From assembly GCF_003367245.1 (NCBI RefSeq), contig NZ_QRGR01000003.1, forward strand, positions 248,001 to 312,000: DNA of 64,000 bases, given 5' to 3'. The DNA is from Pontibacter diazotrophicus. Lineage in GTDB: Bacteria > Bacteroidota > Bacteroidia > Cytophagales > Hymenobacteraceae. Under the pieces are notes generated by a model. It saw only the letters and a program-made list of their open reading frames with translations. It ran no database searches and was not told the origin of the DNA. Positions 47,650 to 56,142 of this stretch are shown one piece after another. Position 1 is the first letter of the stretch. Every line of letters begins with the position of its first letter. Made by a program: the position numbers and the translations under genes.

Positions 47650-49134
47650 ATGTTAACAAATCTTACCAAAAAAATAACCTATCCAGTTCTTGCAGCAGCT
47701 TTAGCCTTTGGCTGTACTCCTGATCAAGAGCAGATTACACCCACTACAACAATGAATGCCGAAGCTACAAGTGCTTTATTGGATGGGTCAGAAAATTCTT
47801 CAGTTAGGTTCAAGTCAAATGATTACATCATTATCTCGTCTTCAAGTAGTCTTCCTGCTGACTTAGAGGGACAGATAAAGTCTCTTAATGGGAAAATTAC
47901 GGGACAGATGAAAAAAGTGGGTATTGCCACTGTTTCTTCAACTGATGCTGATTTCGCGGAAAAAGCTCGCAAAATAAAAGGAGTAAGCTCTGTAATAAGA
48001 GATGTGGAGATTCAATGGTACAATCCTGAAAGCTTCAAAACAGCAGAAGTCGATGCAACAAATATTAACCCTGCAAGCACCGGCGATAGCAATCCTTTCT
48101 TTGCGTTTCAATGGGGAGCTACCGCTATTCAGGCACCAGCTGCCTGGAATACAGGTGCACGTGGCAAGGGTGTTAAAGTAGCTGTTTTAGATAGTGGGTT
48201 TCACCTGGATCACCCGGATCTGAAAGATAACATTATCTATAGCAAGTCATTTGTGCCAGGCGAAACAGTACGACCTGTAGGTACAGGTTTTAGCCATGGA
48301 ACACACGTAGCAGGCACAATTGCAGCAGCTGATAATAACTTAGGAGTGATTGGTATTGCTCCAGAAGCAAGCCTTATACTACTAAAGGTGCTGGGCGACT
48401 CTGGGTCAGGTTCTTTCGGATGGATGATGGAGGGTATCATGCATGCTGTAGAGCAGGAGGCAGATGTTATCAACATGAGTTTAGGAGCTTACCTGCCACG
48501 TAACGGTAAATACCTGGATGAAAATGGCAATGTAATCAATGATACGAAGGCAACACAAGAGCTGCTTGTTGCTATTACAAGAGTAACAAATTATGCTACC
48601 CAACAAGGGGTAACTATCATATCTTCTGCTGGTAACAGCGCAATTGATGGTAATAGTGATAAGTCTGGTATCAGTATACCTGCCGGTATGCCTAACGTAA
48701 TTTCTATATCCTCTACTGCGCCATCGGGTTGGGCTGCAAATCTCTTAGGTGCTGACCTTGACGGTGTGGCTTCTTATACGAACTATGGTACTCCTGATGT
48801 CACCTTTGCTGCTCCTGGTGGAGATTCCAGGTATCCTGGAAATGAAAATGGTGTGATAGCGGGTTTAGTAAGACCAGTATGGGTTTTTGATATGATATTA
48901 AGTACCGGCACAGCTACCAGCTATAATTGGGTAGCAGGTACCAGTATGGCTTCTCCGCATGCAGCGGGTGTTGCAGCACTTATCATTGGCCAGAATGGTG
49001 GAAAGATGCATCCTAAGCAAGTAGAAGCCGCTATGCGTGCTTCCGCTGATGACCTTGGCAAGACAGGCCGTGATCCTTACTATGGCTATGGCCGTGTGAA
49101 TGCTTTCAAAGCTGTAACAGCCACTATACAGTAA
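47650..49134 (+). CDS. S8 subtilisin-like serine peptidase lipoprotein
   Basis: 494 residues. Exported lipoprotein by the signal ending in LAFGC (Cys22). An I9-type inhibitor propeptide (about 55-130, DYIIISSSSSLP to VIRDVEIQWY) precedes the peptidase domain. The catalytic triad is clear: D181 in AVLDSGFHLDHP, H216 in HGTHVAG, S432 in GTSMASPH. The propeptide suggests activation by self-cleavage. The N-terminal lipid would be lost with the propeptide if it is released. The gene is more AT-rich than the housekeeping genes around it. A 12-bp hairpin terminator follows directly. Confidence 0.94.
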   Translation: MLTNLTKKITYPVLAAALAFGCTPDQEQITPTTTMNAEATSALLDGSENSSVRFKSNDYIIISSSSSLPADLEGQIKSLNGKITGQMKKVGIATVSSTDADFAEKARKIKGVSSVIRDVEIQWYNPESFKTAEVDATNINPASTGDSNPFFAFQWGATAIQAPAAWNTGARGKGVKVAVLDSGFHLDHPDLKDNIIYSKSFVPGETVRPVGTGFSHGTHVAGTIAAADNNLGVIGIAPEASLILLKVLGDSGSGSFGWMMEGIMHAVEQEADVINMSLGAYLPRNGKYLDENGNVINDTKATQELLVAITRVTNYATQQGVTIISSAGNSAIDGNSDKSGISIPAGMPNVISISSTAPSGWAANLLGADLDGVASYTNYGTPDVTFAAPGGDSRYPGNENGVIAGLVRPVWVFDMILSTGTATSYNWVAGTSMASPHAAGVAALIIGQNGGKMHPKQVEAAMRASADDLGKTGRDPYYGYGRVNAFKAVTATIQ

Positions 49135-49153
49135 GGAGTAGCTTAATTCTCAG

Positions 49154-49190
49154 AAAGCCTCAGCAGGATATCTCTTGCTGAGGCTTTTTT
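49154..49190 (+). terminator. Terminator after the S8 peptidase gene
   Basis: A 12-bp perfect stem AAAGCCTCAGCA/TGCTGAGGCTTT (49154-49165 with 49176-49187), 10-base loop, followed by three more T. Starts 19 bp after the stop. Confidence 0.88.
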
Positions 49191-49219
49191 ATGAGTATTA
49201 AAAGCATTTTTTAAAGTAT

Positions 49220-49227
49220 TACTTTTG
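49220..49227 (+). promoter_or_regulatory. Bacteroidota -7 box of the alpha/beta hydrolase gene
   Basis: TACTTTTG matches TAnnTTTG exactly. It lies about 28 bp before the ATG at 49255, giving a short leader, and it overlaps an in-frame TTG at 49225, which argues against that TTG as the start. No clear -33 TTG is seen. Confidence 0.5.
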
Positions 49228-49254
49228 CGCTGGACCTGCTTCATCACAATCGCC

Positions 49255-50160
49255 ATGCTACGTATAGCCAGCATCTTCATTTTAACCCTTACCGTTTTGA
49301 CAACTACTCCTCTCTTTGCCCAGGAACAACAGCCCAACCTGGTTACCTGGCAGGAAATAGCCGCACTACCTGTTCCGCCTGCTGATAAAACCATTTCTTA
49401 TGGTCCGGACACGCTGCAGTTCGGGGAACTTCGGTTACCGGAAGGAGAAGGCTCGTTTCCGGTGGTGGTGGTGGTGCATGGCGGGTGTTGGCTCTCAGCG
49501 TATGACCGGCAATATATGGCACACCTGAGCGAGCAGCTAACGCAGGCGGGCTATGCCACCTGGAACCTTGAGTTCCGGCGGGTGGGTGATGCTGGCGGAG
49601 GCTGGCCAGGCACTTTCCTGGATGTGGCCAAGGGAGCTGATTATGTGCGTGAGCTGGCAAAGGAATATCCATTGAATACTAAAAAAGTTGTGGTGATTGG
49701 GCATTCTGCTGGTGGCCATCTGGCACTTTGGCTGGCGGCACGCCACAACCTGCCCAAAAGCAGTCCGCTTTACACTAAAAAGCCACTTAAGTTAACAGGT
49801 GTTGTTTCATTGGCAGGTATTCCTGACCTGGCTTCTTATAGCCACCAAAAAGGGAGCTGCAATGAGGCGGTGCCTGAGTTGATGGATGGCATGCCAGCAG
49901 AACAGCCTGCACGATATGCTGATGCCTCCCCCATAGCCTTATTGCCGCTGCGCGTACCCTCTAGATTGATACAAGGTGCCCTTGATCCAATTGTGCCGGT
50001 GACTCAGAGCCAGGAGTTCGCCATCCGTGCGAAAGCAAATGGAGACGATGCTGAACTCATCCTGCTAAAAAAAGCCGGACACTTTGACTTAGTAGCTCCT
50101 CATTCACCAGTATATGAACAGGTGGAGCGTGCTGTGCAGGAACTCATCCGGCAGAAGTAA
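49255..50160 (+). CDS. Exported alpha/beta hydrolase (esterase-like)
   Basis: 301 residues from the ATG at 49255, with a signal peptide (cleavage near residue 22, LFAQ). A TTG ten codons upstream falls inside the promoter box and is rejected. The alpha/beta fold has the oxyanion-loop HGGCW (about 81-85), nucleophile elbow GHSAGG with S151, an Asp candidate in LDPIVP (about 243) and His in KAGHFD (about 277). The HGG motif places it near hormone-sensitive-lipase-like or acyl-peptidase-like esterases. Substrate unknown. It lies about 90 bp after the S8 peptidase terminator and has its own promoter. Confidence 0.9.
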   Translation: MLRIASIFILTLTVLTTTPLFAQEQQPNLVTWQEIAALPVPPADKTISYGPDTLQFGELRLPEGEGSFPVVVVVHGGCWLSAYDRQYMAHLSEQLTQAGYATWNLEFRRVGDAGGGWPGTFLDVAKGADYVRELAKEYPLNTKKVVVIGHSAGGHLALWLAARHNLPKSSPLYTKKPLKLTGVVSLAGIPDLASYSHQKGSCNEAVPELMDGMPAEQPARYADASPIALLPLRVPSRLIQGALDPIVPVTQSQEFAIRAKANGDDAELILLKKAGHFDLVAPHSPVYEQVERAVQELIRQK

Positions 50161-50702
50161 AAAGCACCCTCCCTGGCACAAATACCGCTCCGTACAAAAT
50201 AAGAGTGCCACGCACCTATAGGTCTAATCATTAGCAGATCAGACTTTGTAGCCTGACGTCCCCTACTCCCCTTGACTCCAGCAGAGCAATTTCTAAACAG
50301 AACCCTTACAGTTCGCTCAGCTGAAGTTAAGGTGATGGTGGGACTGCTGCTAATTACCATCTCGTACAGCTGATATTTCCGGCACCTCATCCTACCTTAT
50401 TTTCTGCCATGCACTTCCCTCCATCTCTATTGAATCATAATAACTACGGGCTTATTTAACATAATTAATCAACCTTATAATAAATAAGCAATGTTTCTCT
50501 TCCACAAGCATGTACTTTAGAGGGATGTCCTAATCTTATCTCTACTTCATCACAAATTCAACCAAAAGGAATTATTTTTGAAATAAATTCATCTAAAAGC
50601 CTGCATTAAAAGTATTTTATTAATAATTTGCGCTATGCTATCCCATATTCACAACTAAAAAGAAAATATATCAGCTTATTTCAGACTTTTTACCTTTAAC
50701 AG
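50161..50702. other. Intergenic region with decayed palindromic repeat
   Basis: About 540 bp between the hydrolase and the ammonium transporter. It carries a decayed copy of the inner module of the composite repeat (50271-50332); the rest is AT-rich upstream sequence of amt with no clear promoter box. Confidence 0.5.
50271..50332. repeat. Decayed copy of the composite palindromic repeat
   Basis: CTTGACTCCAGCAGAGC (50271-50287) and CGCTCAGCTGAAGTTAAGG (50314-50332) align with the inner arms of the element at 26031-26099, including the shared TAAAC in the loop. Several substitutions break the pairing. Possible outer GTCCC/GGGAC halves flank it. Confidence 0.6.
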
Positions 50703-52076
50703 ATGACCCAGAATTTATCCCGAATCCCGTTTCTATTGCTGCTGCTGGTTGTAGTAGCCACTTTGGTTTTTCCTTCTGTACCCTCCATTGAAAATGCTGC
50801 AGAAATAGATGGGGCAGACACTGCCTGGATGCTTGCTGCCACGGCTCTTGTATTGATCATGACCCCTGGTCTGGCTTTTTTCTATGGGGGTATGGTACGC
50901 AAAAAACATGTGCTTTCTACTATGCTGCAGAGTTTTATCTGCATGGCTATCGTAACGGTGCTGTGGATTGTGTTTGGGTTTAGTCTTGCCTTCGGAGAGT
51001 CAGTAGGCGGTGTGTTCGGCGACCCAACCACCTTTTTCATGATGCGGGGTGTTATTGATGGTGCTCCGTGGCCTGCAGCCCCTACTATTCCGCTGTTGCT
51101 TTTCGCTATGTTCCAGCTAAAATTTGCCATCATTACACCAGCGCTTATCACAGGGGCTTTTGCGGAAAGAATTCGTTTTACGTCTTATACTGTATTTATC
51201 GGGCTTTTCTTCGTCTTTATCTATGCGCCCCTGGCGCACATGACGTGGCACCCCGACGGCTTGCTTTTTAACTATGGCGTGCTGGATTTCGCAGGTGGTA
51301 CCGTCGTGCACATGTCGGCAGGCTGGGCGGCGCTCGCCTCTGCTATTTACCTGAAAAGACGCACTGACACCAGCAACCACAAGCCAGCCCATATTCCGTA
51401 CGTGATGCTGGGTACCGGCCTGCTCTGGTTTGGCTGGTTCGGCTTTAATGCCGGTTCGGCCCTGGGAGCCAACTCGCTAGCCGTTGTTGCCCTGGCTACT
51501 ACTACTACTGCCTCCGCTGCTGCTGCCATTGCCTGGATCTTTTTTGATGCCATAAAAGGACGCAAGCCGTCAGTTATGGGTACCTGCATTGGCGCTGTCG
51601 TGGGCCTGGTGGCCATTACGCCTGCCGCTGGTTTCGTAACCATACCGCACTCGCTGGCCATAGGAGTAATTGCCGCTGTTGTAAGTAACCTAGTGGTAGA
51701 CTGGCGCACGCGCACCAGCCTCGACGACACACTGGATGTATTTCCCTGCCACGGTGTAGGTGGTATGGTGGGTATGTTACTGACAGGTGTTTTCGCGAGC
51801 CAGGCCGTTAACCCGGGCAACGAAACAGGTAACGGGCTTATCTTTGGAGAAACTACTCTGTTTATAGTACACCTGGTTGCTTTAGTAGGTGTTTCTGTGT
51901 TCGCCTTTGGAGGTTCATGGGTGCTTCTTAAAGTAACAGATTTAATTTCCACACTTCGTGTAACACCTGAAGAAGAATTTGAAGGCCTTGACCTAAGCCA
52001 GCATGACGAAAGCCTGGACAATATGGATGTACCTGTCCCTGAAAAGGAAAAAGAGCTTGTAACTTCCTCTATGTAG
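50703..52076 (+). CDS. amt: Ammonium transporter (Amt family)
   Basis: 457 residues. A hydrophobic leader (residues 4-30, possible signal peptide) precedes the eleven-helix Amt channel. Landmarks: DTAWMLAATALVLIMTPGLAFFYGG (family N-terminus; NH4+ binding at the extracellular vestibule), FAGGTVVHMSAG with the first pore His, and CHGVGGMVGMLLTG with the second. An acidic, Glu-rich C-terminal tail (about 415-457) extends past the usual cytoplasmic segment. No glnK/PII gene is adjacent, unlike many amt loci. It ends at a GC-rich terminator (52124-52163). Supplies ammonium for glutamine synthetase/GOGAT. Confidence 0.95.
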   Translation: MTQNLSRIPFLLLLLVVVATLVFPSVPSIENAAEIDGADTAWMLAATALVLIMTPGLAFFYGGMVRKKHVLSTMLQSFICMAIVTVLWIVFGFSLAFGESVGGVFGDPTTFFMMRGVIDGAPWPAAPTIPLLLFAMFQLKFAIITPALITGAFAERIRFTSYTVFIGLFFVFIYAPLAHMTWHPDGLLFNYGVLDFAGGTVVHMSAGWAALASAIYLKRRTDTSNHKPAHIPYVMLGTGLLWFGWFGFNAGSALGANSLAVVALATTTTASAAAAIAWIFFDAIKGRKPSVMGTCIGAVVGLVAITPAAGFVTIPHSLAIGVIAAVVSNLVVDWRTRTSLDDTLDVFPCHGVGGMVGMLLTGVFASQAVNPGNETGNGLIFGETTLFIVHLVALVGVSVFAFGGSWVLLKVTDLISTLRVTPEEEFEGLDLSQHDESLDNMDVPVPEKEKELVTSSM

Positions 52077-52123
52077 AAAGTAGATTCTTTCTCGTCTCTA
52101 AGTCTATAGATAATTCCTTTACC

Positions 52124-52163
52124 CACACCTGCCTCGCTTCACCGCTGGCGGGTGTGTTTTTTT
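52124..52163 (+). terminator. Terminator after amt
   Basis: A 10-bp stem CACACCTGCC/GGCGGGTGTG (52124-52133 with 52147-52156) with one T-G wobble and a 13-base loop, then a run of seven T. It nearly touches the convergent regulator's stop at 52162. Confidence 0.82.
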
Positions 52164-52740
52164 ACTCCTGTACCTTATCTATTGTTTTTCGCTTCTCTGT
52201 TTTAACCTGCTTAAAGTGGCTTGGCGTAAGGCCGGTTACTTTCTTAAACTGATTAGAGAGATGCGCCACACTGCTGTAGCCCAGTTTATAGGCAATCTCT
52301 TTTAAGCTCAGTTCATTATAAACCAGTAGCTCTTTTACGCGCTCAATGCGCTGCAGAATAAGATATTTTTCGATGGTAATGCCCTCGAAAGAAGAGAACA
52401 GGTTGCTAAGGTAGTTATAGTCAAGCCCCAGTTTTCCGGCAATATAATCGGAGGTGTTCACTTGCAGCTCAGCTTCTTCGCCTTGATGCACCAGTTCAAT
52501 TATAGCCAGTTTCACCTGCTCTATAAGCTTTGTTTTACGGTCATCCAGCAGCTCAAAACCGTTGTCACGCATCACAGTGCGTATCTCCTCCAGGTCAGCC
52601 TCTTTGCCTGTCGTAGCTATTTCTGCCTCCCCCAGGCTCACCTGTAACACAGTATAGCCAAGGTTACTTAGCTCTTCCGCCACGACACGCTTACAGCGGT
52701 CGCAGACCATATTTTTAATGTATAATTTGATAGTAGCCAT
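52162..52740 (-). CDS. HMA-AraC fusion transcriptional regulator
   Basis: 192 residues in two parts. Residues 1-68 look like a heavy-metal-associated (HMA) domain: KLYIKNMVCDRCKRVV carries the MxCxxC-type metal site (C13, C16), and the beta-alpha-beta pattern continues to about 68. Residues 80-185 are an AraC/XylS DNA-binding domain with two helix-turn-helix units (ELSLKEIAYKLGYSSVAHLSNQFKKV). The usual sugar-binding arm is missing. This suggests a regulator that senses a soft metal, such as Cu+ or Zn2+, directly. No metal transporter or chaperone is adjacent, so the target is unknown. It is monocistronic and convergent with amt. Confidence 0.88.
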   Translation of the reverse strand: MATIKLYIKNMVCDRCKRVVAEELSNLGYTVLQVSLGEAEIATTGKEADLEEIRTVMRDNGFELLDDRKTKLIEQVKLAIIELVHQGEEAELQVNTSDYIAGKLGLDYNYLSNLFSSFEGITIEKYLILQRIERVKELLVYNELSLKEIAYKLGYSSVAHLSNQFKKVTGLTPSHFKQVKTEKRKTIDKVQE

Positions 52741-52874
52741 AGTATAGTTTAACGGTAAACAGTATTATCCAGGCGTTTTTACAGAAAAATGTGCCAATGC
52801 AGCAGAAAGCCTCAAAGCCGCTGCTTGCTTAAATATAGAGTTTTTTATGTATATTAGCCGCGAACGTGGTGGAT

Positions 52875-53276
52875 ATGAGCTCTGAAACACATGATTTTCT
52901 TTTATTAACCTTGCATAAGGAAGAGCAGCTGTTGCGTTCCCAATGGCTCCGTAACGTAACCAGCGCTGAATACAGGGAAGGTGTTAAGGTGCTGAAGAAT
53001 TGTATTGTCCAGCACGAAATCGAGCTTTGGCTAACAGATTCCCGGCTGCTGGATACTATCCTTTTTGCAGACCAACAGTGGCTAAAGCGGGAAATCGGGC
53101 CTCTCTTCAAGTCCTCTAGCCTTCAGCGAATTGCCCGAGTTCTAACGGAAGATGTTTTCAACTATATCTGGTTGGAGAACATTGTACAGCAAATCAAGGA
53201 GGAACATGAAGTAACTGTTGAGCTTGCACAGTTCTCCTCACTAGAAGCTGCTTTCGACTGGCTCCGGATGGAATAG
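52875..53276 (+). CDS. Uncharacterised STAS-like (SpoIIAA-like) protein
   Basis: 133 residues from the ATG at 52875; two in-frame GTG codons at 52866 and 52869 would lengthen it by up to three residues. The pattern of a short beta-strand start (DFLLLTLHKEEQLLRSQWLR), a SAEYREGV helix, and HEIELWLTDSRLLDTI followed by a long helix resembles the SpoIIAA/STAS-like proteins found widely in Cytophagales, which lack a clear phosphoacceptor Ser. I do not recognise a closer family. It is a single gene between the HMA-AraC regulator (divergent) and the response regulator. Confidence 0.7.
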   Translation: MSSETHDFLLLTLHKEEQLLRSQWLRNVTSAEYREGVKVLKNCIVQHEIELWLTDSRLLDTILFADQQWLKREIGPLFKSSSLQRIARVLTEDVFNYIWLENIVQQIKEEHEVTVELAQFSSLEAAFDWLRME

Positions 53277-53373
53277 CTGTTTTGCTCTGTTTAGCAGCGA
53301 AAAAACAACTTGAAACAGCTACCTGAGGCTACTAAAGGACCTAAAGGCAGCAATGCTGCTTTAAAGTTCTTTA

Positions 53374-54030
53374 TCAGGAGATAATACCGTTCAGAACAGC
53401 AAACTTAATCAGGGCTGCCGTATTTTTGGTCTTGGTCTTCTCCAGGAGGTTCTGCCGGTGTGTTTCTATCGTGCGTTTACTGGTAAACAGCACCTCGGAT
53501 ATTTCAGCGTTTGTATGGCCTTCAGAGATAAGCTGGAGTATTTCCGTTTCCCGCTTCGACAGTTCTTTAAATGGCTTTTTGATTATCCCCTGGCTTAACA
53601 AAGGATGAGGGGCGCTCTTGCTCTTCTGAAGAAGGTTTAAAGTAAGGGCAGGACTGATGTACTGCATGCCACCCGCTATAAGCTTTATGGCAGCCTGCAT
53701 TTCTTTTGTGCTTGTATCCTTCAGCAAATAACCGGCTGCCCCAACCTCCAGCATCTGATGCACATACCGCTCATCATTGAGCATCGTTAGCACCAGCACT
53801 TTCACGCCCGGGTGGTTTTTGTGTAACAACTTCATGGTCTCAAAGCCGTCCAAATCAGGCATGCTGATATCGAGCATGACAATATCAACAGGCGTGTGCG
53901 CAAGCAATTCCAGCAATTCCCTACCACTGGCAGCCTCTCCAGCAACCTCAATGGAATTATCCTGTGTCAACAATGCCCTAATGCCTTCCCTGATTATTTT
54001 GTGGTCATCAGTGAGAACCAATCTTATCAT
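53374..54030 (-). CDS. NarL/LuxR-family response regulator (orphan)
   Basis: 218 residues. The receiver domain (about 1-120) shows the acidic pair DD (8-9), phosphoacceptor D54 in VMLDISMPDL, the conserved T/K residues (VLTML at 82-86 and LLKDTSTKE at 103-111). A LuxR-type DNA-binding domain follows (about 148-212, LSKRETEILQLISEGHTNAEI). No sensor kinase gene is adjacent, so it is an orphan here. Its promoter has a perfect -7 box and an 11-bp inverted repeat over the -33 region (separate entries), consistent with regulated and maybe autogenous expression. Confidence 0.95.
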   Translation of the reverse strand: MIRLVLTDDHKIIREGIRALLTQDNSIEVAGEAASGRELLELLAHTPVDIVMLDISMPDLDGFETMKLLHKNHPGVKVLVLTMLNDERYVHQMLEVGAAGYLLKDTSTKEMQAAIKLIAGGMQYISPALTLNLLQKSKSAPHPLLSQGIIKKPFKELSKRETEILQLISEGHTNAEISEVLFTSKRTIETHRQNLLEKTKTKNTAALIKFAVLNGIIS

Positions 54031-54097
54031 AGCAATCTAAAAACGTCGGAATAATAGTGTGCTTCGGCACCCAAAACAAAGTGCATAAAGAGCAGTA

Positions 54098-54105
54098 CAA
54101 ATATA
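54098..54105 (-). promoter_or_regulatory. Promoter -7 box of the response regulator
   Basis: On the minus strand TATATTTG matches TAnnTTTG exactly. A TTTC element 20 bases upstream is close to the -33 TTTG. The start codon is about 68 bp downstream. Confidence 0.6.
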
Positions 54106-54116
54106 ACATCTTTATA

Positions 54117-54141
54117 CCCTGTTATGAAAGTCATGACAGGG
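54117..54141. promoter_or_regulatory. Operator-like inverted repeat over the -33 region
   Basis: CCCTGTTATGA-AAG-TCATGACAGGG: 11-bp half-sites (54117-54127 and 54131-54141) match at 10 of 11 positions around a 3-base centre. It covers the -33 element of the response regulator promoter. Dimeric NarL-type regulators bind such sites, so autoregulation is a reasonable guess. Confidence 0.55.
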
Positions 54142-54503
54142 AAAACTCCTGGTGCTCATGCTGTCTGCTATAGAACTTTCCGAATAATAAGGTTATATCT
54201 AGCTTTAGCAATATTAACAAATATATAGCTATGTTCATTCACATTACCAGTTCGATCAGACACTTTACGTACTAAACCTGCCATGATTAAGTATTTACCG
54301 CTACAATGATGCTCATTCTGACTGGCTATATTTGTCAAAGGCTGGTTTTTCAATTACGCTAAGTTAATTTATTTAATTGCATTTTTGTGTAGCGCCACGC
54401 TTACTCCGGGCATAGCGAGCGGGTATATCCGAAGTAGGTTGTTTAAAGGCTGAACAGGAAGTAAAGGGAACCGACATTATGGTAGACATGACTTAGGTAG
54501 TAT

Positions 54504-54899
54504 ATGAAAAAGAAAACAGAAGAGTACAGTGCGCAGGATTTCCTGGTAAAGGTTGAGCAGTTAGATAAAGTAGCTGTGATACGACTTGCAGGAGAACTGG
54601 ATGCTAATACTGCTGTTGCAGCAGATGATGCACTGTCTAAGGCTGTGATGGCGGCTTTTGAGTATCTGCTAATCGACTGTCAGGATTTGCGCTACATCTC
54701 CTCTGCAGGTGTGGGGGTGCTTTTATCCTCCTTACATGCCTGCACAGAAAAAAAAATTCAAATTATTTTTTGCGGATTGCAGCCTAAAATAAAGAATGTT
54801 TTTGCCATACTCGGATTAGAGAATATCATTACACAAACCGCTACCCGGGAAGAAGCGCTACAGTACGCGGCATCATCCGCTAAGCCACCGCTGAAATAG
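54504..54899 (+). CDS. STAS-domain anti-sigma factor antagonist
   Basis: 131 residues: a STAS domain with VAVIRLAGELDANTAVAADD and the phosphorylation loop YLLIDCQDLRYISSAGVGVLLS, where S67 is the expected phosphoacceptor. IIFCGLQPKIKNVFAILGLENII is the C-terminal helix. It closely resembles the canonical STAS gene at 43698-44072, so these two are likely paralogues. It stands alone, without a kinase or phosphatase. Divergent from the response regulator; the two could share control, but nothing shows that directly. Confidence 0.88.
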   Translation: MKKKTEEYSAQDFLVKVEQLDKVAVIRLAGELDANTAVAADDALSKAVMAAFEYLLIDCQDLRYISSAGVGVLLSSLHACTEKKIQIIFCGLQPKIKNVFAILGLENIITQTATREEALQYAASSAKPPLK

Positions 54900-54995
54900 C
54901 TATCAGAACAATGGCTTCAGTTAGGTGTTCTCTGTTATACCGAAATAGCTGGAGACTCTGCTTATACACCAGATAGAACAATGTGTCAAAAATAA

Positions 54996-55025
54996 AAAGC
55001 CTGCCCTCCTTGGGCAGGCTTTCCT
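54996..55025 (+). terminator. Terminator after the third STAS gene
   Basis: An 11-bp perfect stem AAAGCCTGCCC/GGGCAGGCTTT (54996-55006 with 55012-55022), 5-base loop, followed by CCTTTAT. It lies about 95 bp after the stop and could also serve the convergent disordered-protein gene. Confidence 0.8.
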
Positions 55026-55098
55026 TTATACTTTATTGAACAAGTATGAAGACCATGATACAGCTTCTACTGAAGTCTTTTTACCTGTGTCGGCTTAT

Positions 55099-55995
55099 TT
55101 AATAGTCCCGGTTACGATCTCTGTTTACATAGCCACCCCGGTCTGAGTTGGCCGAATATCGATCTTCATCCAGGATGGATCTGCCGCTATAACCGGAAGT
55201 GCCGGCGCTTCTGGATCCGTACATGCCATCGTTGTCAGAATAAGAACTGCCATAGGAGTTGCGATTTGTATCACCACCACTGTAGCCTCTGGTATTTCCC
55301 GCACTTTCACCATAGGTGCTACCGGTTCCAGCGCCATATCTGTCCTCAAAATTACGTGCAGTGTAATCTGGTTGCCCTCTATCAGAGTACGAAGAGGAGG
55401 AACTACCGTATCCTGATGAATTAGATAAGTTATCCATATCGCCGCCGCTTCCACTCATCGAGCCATAGCCGGACGATCCGCCAAAGTCGCCACGGGCGCT
55501 GTAGTTAGAGCCGCCATAGCGTGAGCCGCTGTAACCACCGATGGTACCGCTGCCGTAGCCCTGCTCATTTTGTGCGCTTCTGTTTCGCTCCATATCGCTC
55601 ATGTTATCATAGCGGTCGGAGGTACCTGTAAAGCCGGACATGCCATATCCCTGCCGTATGTCGCCGAGTTCGCCCCTGTTGCCTCTGGTATTATCGTAAT
55701 AATTGCGCTCCATGTCATAGTCACGGTTGCGGTAGTCACTGGTACGGTCGTTGTCTGAATAGCGGTCGTTGCGATGTCTTCTGTAATCTCTTTCAAACTC
55801 CTGCTTCAGTTCACGTCCCGGTCTGTCGTTGCGGTCATACCTGTTGCTCCGATCGTAGTCGTATCTATCGTTCCGGTCGTCATCATATCTGTTGTCCCGG
55901 TCATAACTGTTTCTGTTGTTGTCATAGTCGGAATCATATCTGTTTTCATTATTGTAGCCACCTCTGTAGTAGCGGTCTCTGTCGTTTCTTTCCAT
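55099..55995 (-). CDS. Low-complexity Asp/Arg/Tyr/Asn/Gly-rich disordered protein
   Basis: 298 residues of low-complexity sequence. The first third is dominated by Asp, Arg, Asn and Tyr (RYDYDRSNRYDRNDR), with one charged, more helical-looking stretch (GRELKQEFERDYRRH, about 61-75). The middle and end are Gly/Ser/Tyr-rich (GYGSGTIGGYSGSRYGGS). No signal peptide, membrane segment or Cys. I do not recognise a folded domain; the Gly/Tyr part resembles the N-terminal tails of BON- or SWFGD-type proteins, without those domains. Codon use keeps this composition over the whole frame, which supports a real gene. It lies downstream of a second gene of the same kind. Confidence 0.78.
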   Translation of the reverse strand: MERNDRDRYYRGGYNNENRYDSDYDNNRNSYDRDNRYDDDRNDRYDYDRSNRYDRNDRPGRELKQEFERDYRRHRNDRYSDNDRTSDYRNRDYDMERNYYDNTRGNRGELGDIRQGYGMSGFTGTSDRYDNMSDMERNRSAQNEQGYGSGTIGGYSGSRYGGSNYSARGDFGGSSGYGSMSGSGGDMDNLSNSSGYGSSSSSYSDRGQPDYTARNFEDRYGAGTGSTYGESAGNTRGYSGGDTNRNSYGSSYSDNDGMYGSRSAGTSGYSGRSILDEDRYSANSDRGGYVNRDRNRDY

Positions 55996-56096
55996 AGTGT
56001 TTGGTATTTGTTTAGGTTAAAAAAAATCAATTCTATTTCAATCATTTTAAACGAAGAGAAGTGGCTTCGGTTTAAACTGTGTTCACCCGGAGCCTC

Positions 56097-56124
56097 AAAA
56101 AAAGCCTGCATAAAATGCAGGCTT
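56097..56124 (-). terminator. Terminator between the two disordered-protein genes
   Basis: On the minus strand AAGCCTGCAT/ATGCAGGCTT (56115-56124 with 56102-56111, 3-base loop) is followed by a seven-T run. It lies 19 bp past the stop at 56143, so the downstream gene is probably transcribed separately. Confidence 0.85.
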
Positions 56125-56142
56125 CTCTTCTGTGTTTTCTAT

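Larger units (their letters stand above)
54031..54503. other. Divergent intergenic region with regulator promoter
   Basis: About 470 bp between the response regulator and a plus-strand STAS gene. It holds the regulator's -7 box and operator-like inverted repeat (54098-54141). The rest shows nothing firm; a 61-codon minus-strand open frame (54168-54353) lacks coding character. Confidence 0.5.

Noticed and set aside
49225..49254. Upstream TTG start for the alpha/beta hydrolase
   Set aside because: The TTG lies inside a perfect TAnnTTTG promoter box, and the ATG at 49255 begins a clean signal peptide.
54168..54353. A 61-codon minus-strand frame upstream of the response regulator
   Set aside because: No coding character; it lies in the divergent regulatory region.
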